A DNA stretch of 64,000 nt from Magicicada septendecula (GCA_034769895.1 CM068367.1:1313379046-1313443045), one strand, 5' to 3'. Positions 46,820 through 60,810 are shown, numbered from the stretch's first letter. Program-made: numbers and translations. Notes: generated from the sequence alone by a model not told the origin.

Positions 46820-49800
46820 AAACTTTGCAATCAATAGCATTACGATGCATACACTTGATGCGCATTCTTGTGTTCCATTGACTAATGCTTCCTTTGTATT
46901 TAAGTTTCTGATCAGTAAAACGATGCAATTAACTTTCAATACTAACTTATGTGGTGGCAAACCACTAATAGTCAAAGAATTCAAAAACTCTACTGGATAG
47001 TTATTGATTTCATTGTCATCATCACAAATTATTTTATCATAGCTATGATATGTTTTCTGTTCACCTGGTATTCGATTAAGTATATCAGTATTAATAAAAG
47101 TACAATCATCATTTTTAGGTGCTAAAATAACTGACTTCAATATGTTATCTGAGAGTATGTTTTCGGAAATATTTCCATACACCTCATTAATAATATTATT
47201 TTCATCTCCTATTAATTGCTAAGGTATTTCAATAATATTTTCACCAAACTGAGGGAATTGTGGGGCTTCATCATTACCAATTTTTTTCAAGAATTCGACA
47301 AATTCTATTTCACTTGGTAAGGCTCTCATATTTTGAGTAAACGTTACTTTATGAAAATAAACAAATTTTTGCCAACTGGTGACACAATTTTCAATTAAAG
47401 TTGCACGTGATCCACGTGGGACAACTGGTAAGATTTGGCGAAAATCACCGCACAGAAGTATCGTTTTCACTCCAAATGGTTTATGTTTATCATTTTCATC
47501 GCATAGATCCTGCAATAATCTATCTATGATTTTCAACACTTGCAGTGGGCACATAGAAATTTCATCAATAATTATCAATGATGATGAATTTATGTAACGT
47601 CCATATCTACTATTGCGGTAATATTCGCTACAGAATTTTCCAAAATGGGTATAGGCAATTAAAACACATTGTGTAAAGTTCTACCTCCAAGTAATAGAGT
47701 TGAAGCTATGCCACTGAACGCTGTTGCAATGCAACTAAGATTAAGCGAATTTAATTTGTGAATGATTGCTTTTTGTGTGAATGTTTTTCCACAACCTGCA
47801 TGAGTGGTTAAACAAAAAACATTAGATCCAGTATCATGGTGCAAAACTTCACGAATCACACGATCAATTAGATTACGCTGTTCAATATTTGCAGTTCCAT
47901 AATGCTCACAAAACAGAAACTCTTGTTGTATTGGATCAATAGCATTTGCTTCGTCTGTTCTCTGCGAATACGTGGGAACTGGTAAATCAAGTTCTTGACA
48001 TGACAAATTATGAACATTCAAAATATCTTCAATTTCTAATAGAGCTGTGTTAAAGGATACTTCTTCGTTGTAATCTCTCAAAAAATCTTCACTAAGGTAT
48101 ACTTTAAATTCATTCCATAACGCCAATGCATTGGCTGGCACATTTAATGCACAAATGTAACCAAATAAATTTGGCATTTGTTTTGGTGAATGTAATTCTT
48201 TTGCTTCATTTAAACATTCACGCCATTCATTATCATTTGAAGCAATGCCGCGAGCATGGCTTGCTTCAACAAAAGAAGTGTGTATAATTCCATTGTATGT
48301 TCTAACATCCTCAAATGATTTTGGACCACAGACATGTAATAAAAGCAATCGTAAATGGAAAAGTTCGATGTCTTTTGGTGATACTACATATATGCGTGTA
48401 ATGATTTTATCACCTCCACGCCTTCTCTTCTTCCATTTTTTTCGGGAATCTTCCCACACATAATGCAAAGGAATTTCAATATACTTATATTCTTGCGCTG
48501 ATGGATCTGATCGATTCAATTCAAAAAATGCTAATAATTTTGTTTGTCTTGCATTTTCAATTGCTTGACGTTCTTGCCCTTCTCGAAAGTAAACATTCTG
48601 TCTACGCGGTAAATGAATGTCAAGTCTAACAATGACATGTGATTGAAAATGCATTGGTAATTCATAGATACGCCATACAGCTTCAGTTGATCCGACATAA
48701 CGGCCATTTAAAAAATTTTTAACTTCATCAATTTGTATTTCTTGACCTGGTTCATTTCTCTCTGAACCTAATTCAACAGATGCACTGTCATAGCCTTTAT
48801 ACACGTATTTATAAATGTATTTAACACTTTTAACTGTAGTGCGTACTTCAACATTTATATGGCAATTAAATTTGGCAAGTAAATACGGATTGTACACGAA
48901 TTCACATGTAAATTCATTAAATCGTTTTGGATAATCTTTTGTGCATTTTCCATCTCTCATACATACAGAATTTGGATTAAGTACACCGCATGGACCATGC
49001 ATCATGTGTTTTACAACATATTCATGTAATGTAGGATGTGTTTGAATGTTAGGAATCTCCGCAGATACAACTTTATCAATATCGGTAGCGTTAACAATTT
49101 TATCTTGCTCATTTAAAGAGAGTAAAATGTGAGCATGAGGCAATCCTCTCTTTTGAAACTCAATTGTATAAATGAGTGCTTCAACTTTACCGAAGATTTT
49201 TTTTAGTGTAAGGCCCTCAATTAATGCTTTCAGTTTGGACTTGAATACACGCACAACAATATCAGGTCGAAAATTAGCTGACTCACCTACACCAATATTG
49301 CTAACTATTTCAGGCCAACTTGGATTGCAAGTCATTGTAATAAACAAAGAAGGCTTTCCAAAATGTTGTACAATTGACATTGCACCTAAATAATTCTGAT
49401 ACATATTTCTTAGAGATCCATTGAATGAAGATGGTAAAATTACTTTATGGCCAACATTATTGGCATTGGGGTTCAATTCTAAATAATCTGTTAAATTGTT
49501 GTAAACTTCAGACCTAAGACTTGTTTGATTTTGTCGAATGAAATGTAACCTTGTGCCCTCTATTCTCACATACATATCAACTATCCACTGCAGAAATAAT
49601 TTTTGTGAATGGTGCAACATGCTAAAATCTTCTCTAACTGCAAGTCGATAGGCTGCATACTGAAGCATGGTTAATTTATTTCTGGGAGCTCTTGAATTAG
49701 ATGTAGTTGGTACATTATGAGAAATATTGATATGCCACCCAGTATCACCATTTGGAAAAAGTAATGGATACGCTAAAGGGTCCAATGATGAATCCAAAAC

Positions 49801-50822
49801 AGAGACATTTTTAATGGTACCATTAACTTTTGAAAATGAAACCATATTTCGTTCAAAGGGTGGCTCACCATCAACTGTACTAAATATTACTGCTACATCA
49901 GTTTGAACTGCATCATTATAACGGCGTAGATCTAAATCACGATTTAGTTTAATGAGCATACAAATTTCTTTATTTTGATTTTCAACTCTCTAACAATGAT
50001 CTTTCATTGCAATGAATGACCGAACGAAAGGATTAATGCTTTCCAATTCAAGAGAGATTTCGCGCATTATATTGTAATTGCATGTTTGATTATAGTGTTC
50101 AAGTAATTTATAATTGACAGCAGTGTTAACATCATAAAAATATAATTGCGCATAACATGGTGAGCGACCATATCCAGCAGTCATTGGACCTGATCTGTGA
50201 TAACAAAATATCATGTATTTTAAAATGATAAACTCCACGCGTAACTGTATCCGAAATTTTAGCTTCTGAGCTAACCATAGCAAATGATGAATTGTATTTA
50301 CGAATGTTTTCAAAATAATTTTTTACTTTCTTTTATTGAAGGTTCATTTGAAGTAAGTCCATCATACAATGATTTAAAGTATTCATTTTGACTTAAGGCC
50401 GGTAATATTGCTTTACCCTTATGACAACATGAAGTGAATGCAGTCCTTTCACCTAAAGTGACCTCAGATTCAAAATGTTTTGCATTGCAAAACCTGCATT
50501 GTAAATGCATTAATCCACAATCAAAAGTATTAAAATTTCTTGGAATGACATTCAGTGCGCATTTAAATGTATCCCTCAAAATAATTTCATCATTTTGTAT
50601 ACTATTTACACTATTTAAATTTGCATTTAGTCTATTATCATTTTGACTTTCATGCGAATATTAATTCCTTCTTCTTTGTCTCTCACTCCGACCCGTCAAT
50701 GTTATACTATTTACACTATTTAAATTTGCATTTGGTCTATTATCATTTTGACTTTCACGTGAATATATATTCCTTCTTCTTTGTATCTCACTCCGACCCA
50801 TCAATGTTCTATGTCGAGGCAT
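46820..50822 (-). pseudogene. Helitron Rep-helicase main part, copy B
   Basis: Same gene as copy A: ATG at 50,822, Rep with HUH (RGLPHAHILL) and tyrosine motif, helicase Walker A and B and GDFRQ. It shares with A the stops at 49,992-49,990 (TAG), 47,661-47,659 (TAA) and 47,221-47,219 (TAG), and the N-terminal TAA. Private to B and C: an in-frame loss of 29 codons before the tyrosine motif, and a 1-nt deletion near 47,612. Interrupted downstream by E2. Confidence 0.92.
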
Positions 50823-51403
50823 AATGGAAGTAGGTGCGAATATCTGAATGTAAAAAAAAAATGTAATGAAATTACTGAAACTAAGATTAGACAGGGTTTA
50901 ATTTAAAAATAATAAAATGTACTCACTTTTTTGAAACCACCAATAATAATTAGGCAAGAGTAAGTCAATTCAAATTGCTGCTACAAAATTTTCCTTTTGC
51001 AACAGGTGTATATTAAGCAAGCTGTATTTCACTTTCAACTGCACATTAATATATAAAACACAGATATCTAATATACAAAATATAAAATAAACGCTTTTTT
51101 GCCTTGACATACACTCCACAGACTATTGAAAAAGGAACATTTGAAATCACACAAAATTCACAGTTCATTCAGTCAATCTGTCAGTAATTATTGTTGGCAA
51201 CATTTTAAAATTCATTGGCGACAATCTCTACTCTGTGCGACTGTTTGACCACATACTATTATGTGTTTGACATTGGCAGTATGAACGTAAACAAACGACA
51301 GACTATTATGTGTTTGACATTGGCAGTATGAACGTACACTAAAATGAAAATCAAATATATTGGAACTTACCGTCTGCGGCTTTTCAGAAACAGCGTCTTT
51401 ATA

Positions 51404-51447
51404 AAACTTTACATGTTTCGGGACCCTTGTCCCATCATCAGAAATTT
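51404..51447 (-). ncRNA. Hammerhead-like motif, left arm, Helitron B
   Basis: Copy of the motif at 37,421-37,464, unchanged in the cores CTGATGA and GAAAC and in stem II. Confidence 0.62.
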
Positions 51448-51770
51448 AAAAATAATTGAGTATCATTTAAATTTGATACACTTGTCGAACACTTAAAATA
51501 TTAAAATCCAATATAAAAATAACTTAATATAACATGATAATATAATATTTACGGCGAGTGCGAAGGTTACCGATGTACATCGTATGAAAACCGACCGCGC
51601 ACTCAAAAACATTGAGTGCGCGGTCGGTTTTCATACGATGTACATCGGTAACCTTCGCACTCGCCGTAAATATTATATTATCATGTTATATTAAGTTATT
51701 TTTATAATGGATTTTAATATTTTAAGTGTTCGACAAGTGTATCAAATTTAAATGATACACAATTATTTTT

Positions 51771-51814
51771 AAATTTCTGATGATGGGACAAGGGTCCCGA
51801 AACATGTAAAGTTT
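51771..51814 (+). ncRNA. Hammerhead-like motif, right arm, Helitron B
   Basis: Copy of the motif at 37,788-37,831. Here the helix I 5' strand is AAATTT rather than AAGTTT, still pairing with AAGTTT. Confidence 0.62.
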
Positions 51815-53015
51815 TATAAAGACGCTGTTTCTGAAAAGCCGCAGACGGTAAGTTCCAATATATTTGATTGAACAACACGTGGCTTGGTACTAAACATTTG
51901 GGATTTATTCCTTTTAAACATAAAATGAAAAAATTATAATTTTATTGCCTGGCAACAAAATTATTTTATTTTTAACAATTACCATTGTTTGAAAAAGTTT
52001 AAATGAATTTTCAAGTGCAAATGAATGTTTTATTTTATTTAATTTAATGTATTTGTAACACATATTATATATAAATTTTAGCTTTCTGCACTCCTTCTCC
52101 ATATAAACTTTAACTATGCCAAATCTCACACTCCTCCGTGCGCTCAATATGCTTAAAAAGGGGTACAAAGTTTTCTCTTCACGTATTAATATATAGACTA
52201 GTGGTCGCCCAGTGGTCGAAATTCGACCGTAATTCATTAAATTTTTAAGTTTGAACTTTATTGAGGTTCTTTTGTCAAAGAGTATACCTCTATAATCATT
52301 GCATATAATTTTTTTGAATTTTGTTCTATTACGTCAGCTGCGAGCGTGTACAAATACGTCATTAGCGTGTGTTGTTTGCCTTAATTCCCTGCAATACCTA
52401 TGAAATTTAAAATTTAATGTTAGTAACAGTTGAAAAAAAAACACAATTACAGCTTGTATTCGTATTTATTTTTTGATATAATTCATTGTCAGTTTTAATT
52501 TTTTCATGTTATTATTGAATCAAATAAACGCTAATAAAAATGAGACTTGACATTCATAGAAGTATAAGATACATTGTTTTCAATTCCAGTGGATTACATT
52601 TCATTTTTGGTAAGGTACAAAATTCGAAAACAGTTTGAAGATTATCTGCTACAAAGCTTATATAATTTTTTAATTTTTTTTCTATGCATTAATTTTTGAG
52701 TTATTTGAAAAATATGAAAGATAGGAAAAATGAGGTTTAGCTTGGCTAAGCCATATTTAAAAAGCAATAACGCGTTTTTTGACATTTCCTTGGGTTTTTT
52801 TTATTGCCATACTGACCAGGTTTCGCCAAGGCTACACAGTTATTTTGCCTATCTATTTCGAATTATATAAAATTTAAATAAAAAATTAATAAAAAATAAA
52901 AAAATACGTGCCTCGTATTTTTTCATATATTTTTCATTAAATCAAAAAACCGGGCGGTTAAAAAAATAAATGTTGTCCATTGAACTTAAAATAGTTTGAA
53001 AGTGAATTTAATGAT

Positions 53016-53351
53016 TCAGAACTTCTGTGGAAACGATGTTTTTGTAAAAAGTCTTTCATCATTTGCTAAATGCCCTTGGCCATTATATTCGGAAATATAA
53101 AATCTCAAACCATCGAATGATCGAACTCTACTTGCTGCGACGTACAATTGACCATGTGTAAAAACTGGCTGCCTCAATAAAATTCCAATGTTTTCGAATG
53201 TTTGTCCTTGAGACTTATTTATTGTCATCGCAAATGCAGGTATAATTGGAAATTGAGTTCTTTGAAAGTTAAATGGTAAAACAGTACCGGAATATGTTGA
53301 ATTTATACGTGGAATCAAAATTCTCTTATTGCGTGCGGTTCCAGTTAAAAC
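53016..53351 (-). pseudogene. Helitron helicase C-terminal part, copy C (cut by E2)
   Basis: Equivalent to 39,033-39,368 in copy B, with the same motifs V and VI and the same frameshifted end. Confidence 0.9.
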
Positions 53352-54508
53352 TGTTATGTTCAATTTACATTTTAAATATATATAATACAAAAATACAGTT
53401 TCCACCTACCTGCAAGGTTTCTTATATTCGGGTCCAGAATTCGATAACATGTACGTCAGATGCAAACCTGTGTTAAAGGTTATCGAAATAACTTACTCTA
53501 CACATTTTATGAAGAGAAATTATGATTTTTAATTATCAAATATTGCAACGTTAAAAGTTAAATTTTTCCAATAAATTTTCTCACATGGTTTTCCAAATTT
53601 TGTTATCCTGGTTCTTACATCTTACTATGGTATCCCTAAATTATATTACTTACATCTATGTAGATAGCCCAGCCTGCATCACACACTCTCACATTATTAA
53701 CAAACCTTTAACACATTGAATCTAATAATATAAAAATACCCCTCCCCAGCCGGCACGCGGTTTTAGTTCGCACTGTTTGTTTTTCTCATTTTTGACTTTG
53801 TGATGAGTTCCGGCTTTCACGGTTGTTGCTAATTGATAACTATTGGTTTCACTGCCGCCTAATAGTTCACAAAATAGAGTTTTAAGACTGAAACGTGGAA
53901 AAATCTGAAGAGCCCCTTTAGAGCGGTGTCTGGCCAGACACGATCAGTGACGAACTGCTGCATGTGCTTGGTTAAACTGGCGGAAGCGGCAATTCAATGC
54001 CACTGGGTTTTAGTCGCCGTATACAGTTGACTTGCTGCGGCATATCCAGTTTATGCATAGATTATAGCTGGTATATGTGTGTGTCCAGAGGCCGATATTG
54101 GACTTGGTTCCGCTGATGTCATTGGAAAGACCGGATTTAGCCACGACTTCCTGCCGCTCAAACAGCACATTGTGGAATTTTATTCGTCCTAGGACATCCG
54201 GTTTTGTGGCTGGCTGCGTCACTCAGATGTGTAGTGATACAGTTGCGTCTATGTGCTGTTTACACAAGTACAGAGTTCTTAGAATTTTGGTGGAGGTAAA
54301 TTCTTCTGCCGTGTTACACCACTGAAATTGCGCATTGCCTTTGTTCCAAACGCTGTTTCTCAACCTCGTGCTGTTGCTTGGAAAATAACGTTGCACAATA
54401 ATGCAGCTTTACCATACTTTATCCAAACCCGCCCGAAATTGAAATGAATAAAAATATAATTACCCCATACTGTTGAAAATAAAAACACCCAAAATTTGAC
54501 CCGCTACA
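53352..54508 (-). repeat. E2 3' LTR (copy C)
   Basis: 1,157 bp, TG...CA. One private change near 53,860 (CCTAATAG for CCGAATAG). Confidence 0.9.
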
Positions 54509-54517
54509 ATACCCCCT

Positions 54518-54558
54518 CGATGAGAATTCTGCTGTTCACGACAGAAGAAATCTCATCG
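54518..54558 (-). promoter_or_regulatory. E2 hairpin beside the polypurine tract (copy C)
   Basis: Same fold as 40,534-40,574, outer stem CGATGAGA/TCTCATCG. Confidence 0.7.
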
Positions 54559-57276
54559 ATAACCCCAAAGAGGACCGGAGAGGAACGGGTGCCAACAACC
54601 CCTTGGTTCTTAATCTGCATGGGTACACGACCCCCTGGCTCAGCGACTATGGACTCATCTGAACGAGATCACTGGACTTCTCCGTAAGAGATCCCAACAC
54701 CGAGAAATCGACAGACTCGCACCACAGCGCGCCTCGCCTTCTAACACGCTACCCCAAAAATCCTCAATCCCTGGCTAAAATTATCCCAGCTCCTCCGCCG
54801 ATATGGTTCCCCTTTTTGCAAGCTGGGCTGCCTTCAGCAGATACTGGGCTCACACACACTAACATTACATATTACCCTAACACATTAAAATGAAAACTTC
54901 CTTTTAAAATTTATTATAAATTTAAACAATTCAAAATTCAAAATAAAAATAATCTTTTATCAAAAATTCTCTTCCTCTTTTTTCTAATTTTTGTTTCAAA
55001 TGACTTAATCTAGACATTTCTAATAACATAAACTCATCCTTATTCTAACAGGAGAATCACTTATAGTCTACCAATATAATGCAATACAATAAAAGAAACA
55101 TGGTTAATACACACATAATAAAAGAATCATTATCTAAAATATTCACTCGCTGGCAGGCGAAAAATCAAGTTTTTTTTTTCTCAAAAAAAATTAAAATTTT
55201 CAAAAATTTTAAAATTCAAAAAAAATTTTACATTTGTTCAAAGGTTTCATTTATATTTAGAAATTATTCAAAACTGGTTTAAAGTGATTAAATAAACAAA
55301 TAAAATTAATTCCCTACTATACAAGCTTAGTAGGTGTATGACCTCATCAGCTGATCAAAACTAGGTCAAGTCCAAAACCCTTGACCTACATATGTTATGT
55401 ATCCTTTCTGAAAATACATTCAACATCTGTAATATCCTAACTTGAAATGTGAACATAATAAAACAAAATATTTAATATGAACAAAATATTATTACAAATA
55501 ATCATCAACTTGACATTTAAATTATTTAAAACAAACAATTCTTAATTTTACATTATTTTCAATTCCATCAAAATTCCTGTCACTGGTTTCTAAAAAAAAA
55601 CAATTGTATATTCTTTATCATGAATCTCTCTTTTTGCTTAACAATCTTACGTTAATCTACTGTGGGTGATGTAAATTATTCATTCTCATTTACTGTATTA
55701 CTGGATCTGTATACATATATAATCTTTCTCCCTATAGCTCTAATATCAATCGACTTCAATTATCATGACACCCATCTCTATTAAAACATCTATCAAAACA
55801 CTCTAAGCCCCACTTACCATTTAACACAAATCGCTACCTTCTCTACATATAAAATACTCTCTAACCCTTTGTATAGGATACGTGTTTCCCCGCCCCCAAA
55901 AAACTCAATTCCCTTATCTGGCGGCCCGGATTCTACCTAAGGCGGCCCCTCCTCACTAAAATCTATTCTAATCCCGTCCCAACCCTTGTTGCGGACTCCC
56001 CAAATACACTACCCCCTAATACAAAATTGCCATCCCCAAAAATCTCAATCTCATTACATTACTACAATTACACAAAATAACCTCATTAATTATAAACATA
56101 AATATATCATTCAAAACTATACAATTTCTCCATTACTACTGTGTCAGCATCCATATTTCACAAAATTCTGTTACATTACATTAACTCAAAAACAACATTA
56201 CATCATATTCATCTATACATTTTAAATTCAACTTTTCATTCAATTTGGACAGGTCTACATGTCCCATGAAACATTTATCATCCATCACTTATCTTTTATT
56301 CATAGGCATAAATTACTGTCATTTTATTTCTCATATTCTTTTTATCTTTACTTCAAAATGTCTGTAATACGTTAAACATTAATTACTTGTAACATTTACA
56401 AACCAATATACCAGTGACGTTATTGCTGATCAGCTGATATCCTAACATAATAAAAACACATCTCAAAATTGAACAAATTACATGGAATATACATATTTAT
56501 TTTTATTTATTCTCCCTTCTCACCTCATTGTTTCCCCTTTTTTCTGATTCTGATGCTTATGTTAACCTGCCAGACGATTTACTTATTGGCTTAAACAAAT
56601 ACACACATAATAAAATTACATATTCTTATCAATGCTTATCTAATAGACAACAATAAAATAATACACTTAAAATTATAGCATGAACACCTTAATTTTAAAT
56701 ATCTAAGCAGCTAGTTACCTGAACAGAGCACAAGCAGTTTTATTTGAATTAAACTTTGAATAAAAAAAACTTTTATGTCATAAGATTTTAAAATTCGTGA
56801 CTCCTTTGCGTCACCTCCCAGCCACACACACTATTTCAGATTATGGAGGACTGTCTCGCCCTTTCGCTTCCACAGAGACTGTATATTTTGGAGCAGGTTT
56901 TTTACCTCTCCGTGTCTCTGCTTCCGCTGTTAAGTTTGAAAGTTAATGAACATCATCATGTTCTTGTTATAAAATCATACACCCTTAAAACGGATCTGCC
57001 ACCGGTCTTGCTGTTCCTCCCCAAACAGAGTGGCAGCCGCTGTTCCCTAGTTCCGGAGATTTCCTCTAATGTCCCCCCAATAAATTTCAAATATGTACCA
57101 ATTTCAAGTCAGCTATGGTCAAGGGACTTGATATGACCATAGCTGGCCGCTAGCCAAAACCACGGTTAGTGCTGGTAAGGCAGTAACCGCCCGAAAAGTC
57201 GAGGAAATCTAACTTTAATTTCACTGCCTGTTTCATCAATACTCTTATGTGCGACACGTTATTTAATATTGTGTGT

Positions 57277-57311
<35 letters not shown>

Positions 57312-58201
57312 GTATAAGGTGTGCCGCACATTTATCGCCAGCTCGGCCTCCGATGGAGGTAACACTCACTGCTACCCCCAACCCTTTTCGCTACTTGTGA
57401 GAGCACAGGCAACCCCCACAATAGCCACTTAATAACTAATTACAATTGAAAACTAATTAAAATTTTTTGTATACATTATCATATAATATTTACATCAATA
57501 ATCGTCTAACCCATTCATAACCTTTTACCATTTAACTTTCTTGAAATTTTCAAAATTTATTATTGATAATCATTATTTCTCATTTTTCATTTATTATTAG
57601 AATTTTTTAATTATCTTTATTTATTCAACACACTGATTGCATTAAAATCTCACTATTTCATTAACACCTCAATCACACCTGTAAACAGCTTTTATTATAC
57701 ATGATTATAAAATTTTTCTACTTACAATTCCTTTAACATGCTATACACACAAAACATAATCACCATCATCTCTGAAACATTTCACAGAATTTATTAGCTT
57801 CAATTAAATAATTTATCATTCATTACCAACTTTCCATCTCGTAAAACAGACTGAATTTACAAAAAATTTAATTATACAACATTTACATAATCAATTAAAA
57901 TATTTAAAATATATCAAATTATTTTAATTAAATTAATTATTAACAATATATAATTCATTACCATCCAAACAATTATAATTCTCTGATTACTTGTTTTCAA
58001 AATTAATTTGGTTTATTTATTTAAATTGCAAGTATTTCAATATTATTATCACAACAATCATCTTACATACACACATGTAAATTCACTAGATTTTATTTAC
58101 AACTCTTGTTAATTATTATTCCATTTTTTCCACACTTCTGTCCAAATCTGCCATGTCAAACAACCATAAAACATAATGTTTGTCTTTTATTGTTTTATAT
58201 T
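54559..58201 (-). other. E2 non-coding interior (copy C)
   Basis: Equivalent to 40,575-44,209, with the same G-poor plus strand and conserved blocks. No ORF is supported. Confidence 0.7.
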
Positions 58202-59470
58202 TTAGCCACCATCGTCAAAGATTAATCTTGGTTTTGTATAGCACTGTTCAATTATATTGACACACATATTGTTGTCTTGTGTGTCATAACCAAACAATTT
58301 CAATTTATCCGTTATACCATAATACATCATGTCAACATCAGTTAGGATTGTCCCGTCTATATCAGTGTTATTTGTTAACGTCAGGTAAATCGTTTTCTCA
58401 TTTTTGTATTCCTCAACTACTACGTCAGGTAATTCATTATAGTCAGGTAAGATATTATCAAAATCATTCTCTGTCTCTCTTTCAACAGGTACGTATTTCA
58501 CATGATTCATCATCACCCCTTCTAATATTTTTCTCAATTCATTATACTTTCTTTCTAACTTATATAGTTCTATTTCACTCTCAATACATAACCCTCTTTC
58601 TTCATAGCACCACATCACACTCTCACAATTATTACGGACAGAGGGTACAACATTATACCACATTACTTCATTTAACAATAAGGGTCTCTTGCCCTGAAAA
58701 AACCACATTAAATCATCATCATCATTATAAACAATAAGGGGAAAATTTGCCCTCTGTCCCCACTCTACTACAACATTATTTTTTCTCTCTCTCTCTAACT
58801 CACTGACCCACATTAACATCTCATAATCACTACATTCTACACTTTCATTAATACTCTCATTATTTATTTTTTCCGTATCACTTTCTGATACCAATTTCTC
58901 AAACACATTATTATTCTCAATATTAAATTCGTTATTTTTGACATTATTGTAATTATTTGTTACCTCTTTATCTGGCACTACATTCTTGTATTTGTCATTA
59001 CAGGTTTCATTTGTATTATTCTTATCTGGATTCATCACATGTACTCCCATTCGCTCCACACTCTGTTCTAATTTATTCAAACTGGATCTTATTATTTCGT
59101 TCGTACTTTCTACACATTTACTCATTTCTTGTATTTCATGTTTCAACTCTTTATTCTGATTTTTTAGTAACTCCTCAAAACTATTCTTTTGAATATCGAA
59201 CTTCTTATTTATACTACTTTTGAATTCCTGCATCTCGTTTTTCTGTTCATCAGATCTATTTTTAATGAGATTAAATAAATCATTTAATGACAGCTCTTTT
59301 TCTCTTGTATTTATTTTAATTGGTATGGGAGTAGAAATCGCTCCCGGCGAACTAATTATGGATACTTCTACATTCTGCTCGTCTATTGACCTTGCTTCCG
59401 TTTGAATACCGGAGTCTATCTGACTCTCGGTCTGACTGTCAGATAAGCTGACTTCATTGTTATCTGCCAT
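58202..59470 (-). CDS. E2 gag-position protein, 422 residues (copy C)
   Basis: Identical in predicted protein to the copy at 44,210-45,478: N-terminal coiled coil, Asn-rich linker, [15 protein letters not shown] block and C-terminal IFDDGG. No enzymatic domains. Kept intact through the duplication, as expected for a very young copy. Confidence 0.8.
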   Translation of the reverse strand: MADNNEVSLSDSQTESQIDSGIQTEARSIDEQNVEVSIISSPGAISTPIPIKINTREKELSLNDLFNLIKNRSDEQKNEMQEFKSSINKKFDIQKNSFEELLKNQNKELKHEIQEMSKCVESTNEIIRSSLNKLEQSVERMGVHVMNPDKNNTNETCNDKYKNVVPDKEVTNNYNNVKNNEFNIENNNVFEKLVSESDTEKINNESINESVECSDYEMLMWVSELERERKNNVVVEWGQRANFPLIVYNDDDDLMWFFQGKRPLLLNEVMWYNVVPSVRNNCESVMWCYEERGLCIESEIELYKLERKYNELRKILEGVMMNHVKYVPVERETENDFDNILPDYNELPDVVVEEYKNEKTIYLTLTNNTDIDGTILTDVDMMYYGITDKLKLFGYDTQDNNMCVNIIEQCYTKPRLIFDDGG

Positions 59471-59653
59471 TCTTACTTTTTATAATACTTGTGCGTATAT
59501 ATACTATAATCAATATGTAATCTACTATATAGCCAATTTTGTGCGAATGACGCACTTTTAATTTTATTCCGCTAACCTAACAACACACGTTTGCATCTTT
59601 GTAGATGTTGAATTTAATTAATTTATTAAATTCGTTCCTGTCACGGGCGCCAA

Positions 59654-60810
59654 TGTTATGTTCAATTTACATTTTAAATATATATAATACAAAAATACAG
59701 TTTCCACCTACCTGCAAGGTTTCTTATATTCGGGTCCAGAATTCGATAACATGTACGTCAGATGCAAACCTGTGTTAAAGGTTATCGAAATAACTTACTC
59801 TACACATTTTATGAAGAGAAATTATGATTTTTAATTATCAAATATTGCAACGTTAAAAGTTAAATTTTTCCAATAAATTTTCTCACATGGTTTTCCAAAT
59901 TTTGTTATCCTGGTTCTTACATCTTACTATGGTATCCCTAAATTATATTACTTACATCTATGTAGATAGCCCAGCCTGCATCACACACTCTCACATTATT
60001 AACAAACCTTTAACACATTGAATCTAATAATATAAAAATACCCCTCCCCAGCCGGCACGCGGTTTTAGTTCGCACTGTTTGTTTTTCTCATTTTTGACTT
60101 TGTGATGAGTTCCGGCTTTCACGGTTGTTGCTAATTGATAACTATTGGTTTCACTGCCGCCGAATAGTTCACAAAATAGAGTTTTAAGACTGAAACGTGG
60201 AAAAATCTGAAGAGCCCCTTTAGAGCGGTGTCTGGCCAGACACGATCAGTGACGAACTGCTGCATGTGCTTGGTTAAACTGGCGGAAGCGGCAATTCAAT
60301 GCCACTGGGTTTTAGTCGCCGTATACAGTTGACTTGCTGCGGCATATCCAGTTTATGCATAGATTATAGCTGGTATATGTGTGTGTCCAGAGGCCGATAT
60401 TGGACTTGGTTCCGCTGATGTCATTGGAAAGACCGGATTTAGCCACGACTTCCTGCCGCTCAAACAGCACATTGTGGAATTTTATTCGTCCTAGGACATC
60501 CGGTTTTGTGGCTGGCTGCGTCACTCAGATGTGTAGTGATACAGTTGCGTCTATGTGCTGTTTACACAAGTACAGAGTTCTTAGAATTTTGGTGGAGGTA
60601 AATTCTTCTGCCGTGTTACACCACTGAAATTGCGCATTGCCTTTGTTCCAAACGCTGTTTCTCAACCTCGTGCTGTTGCTTGGAAAATAACGTTGCACAA
60701 TAATGCAGCTTTACCATACTTTATCCAAACCCGCCCGAAATTGAAATGAATAAAAATATAATTACCCCATACCGTTGAAAATAAAAACACCCAAAATTTG
60801 ACCCGCTACA
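59654..60810 (-). repeat. E2 5' LTR (copy C)
   Basis: 1,157 bp, pairs with 53,352-54,508. Preceded on the inner side by the primer-binding-like site. Confidence 0.9.

Larger units (their letters stand above)
51351..51920. mobile_element. Penelope-type foldback element in Helitron B
   Basis: Same insertion as at 37,368-37,937, with the same 11-bp duplication (51,340-51,350 and 51,921-51,931). It was therefore present in the Helitron before the units separated. The palindrome spans 51,349-51,869. Confidence 0.75.
38215..52197 (-). mobile_element. Helitron copy B with nested LTR element (13.98 kb)
   Basis: Same ends as copy A: 3' CTAG at 38,215-38,218 and 5' TC at 52,197-52,196. The length is 13,983 bp because a 7,451-bp LTR element (E2, 39,369-46,819) sits in the helicase coding region. 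Without it and its 4-bp duplication the unit is about 6.53 kb. It carries an 87-bp in-frame deletion relative to A near 48,898. It also carries its own copy of the foldback (51,351-51,920). Confidence 0.92.
53352..60810 (-). mobile_element. LTR retrotransposon E2, copy in Helitron C (7.46 kb)
   Basis: LTRs 53,352-54,508 and 59,654-60,810, target duplication AAAC (53,348-53,351 and 60,811-60,814). Same site and same LTR-LTR difference as in Helitron B, so this copy arose by duplication of the whole Helitron-plus-E2 unit and not by a second insertion. Hairpin beside the PPT at 54,518-54,558; interior hairpin at 57,110-57,145; primer-binding-like site at 59,636-59,652. The poly-T run near 57,279 is longer than in copy B. 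Confidence 0.9.
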
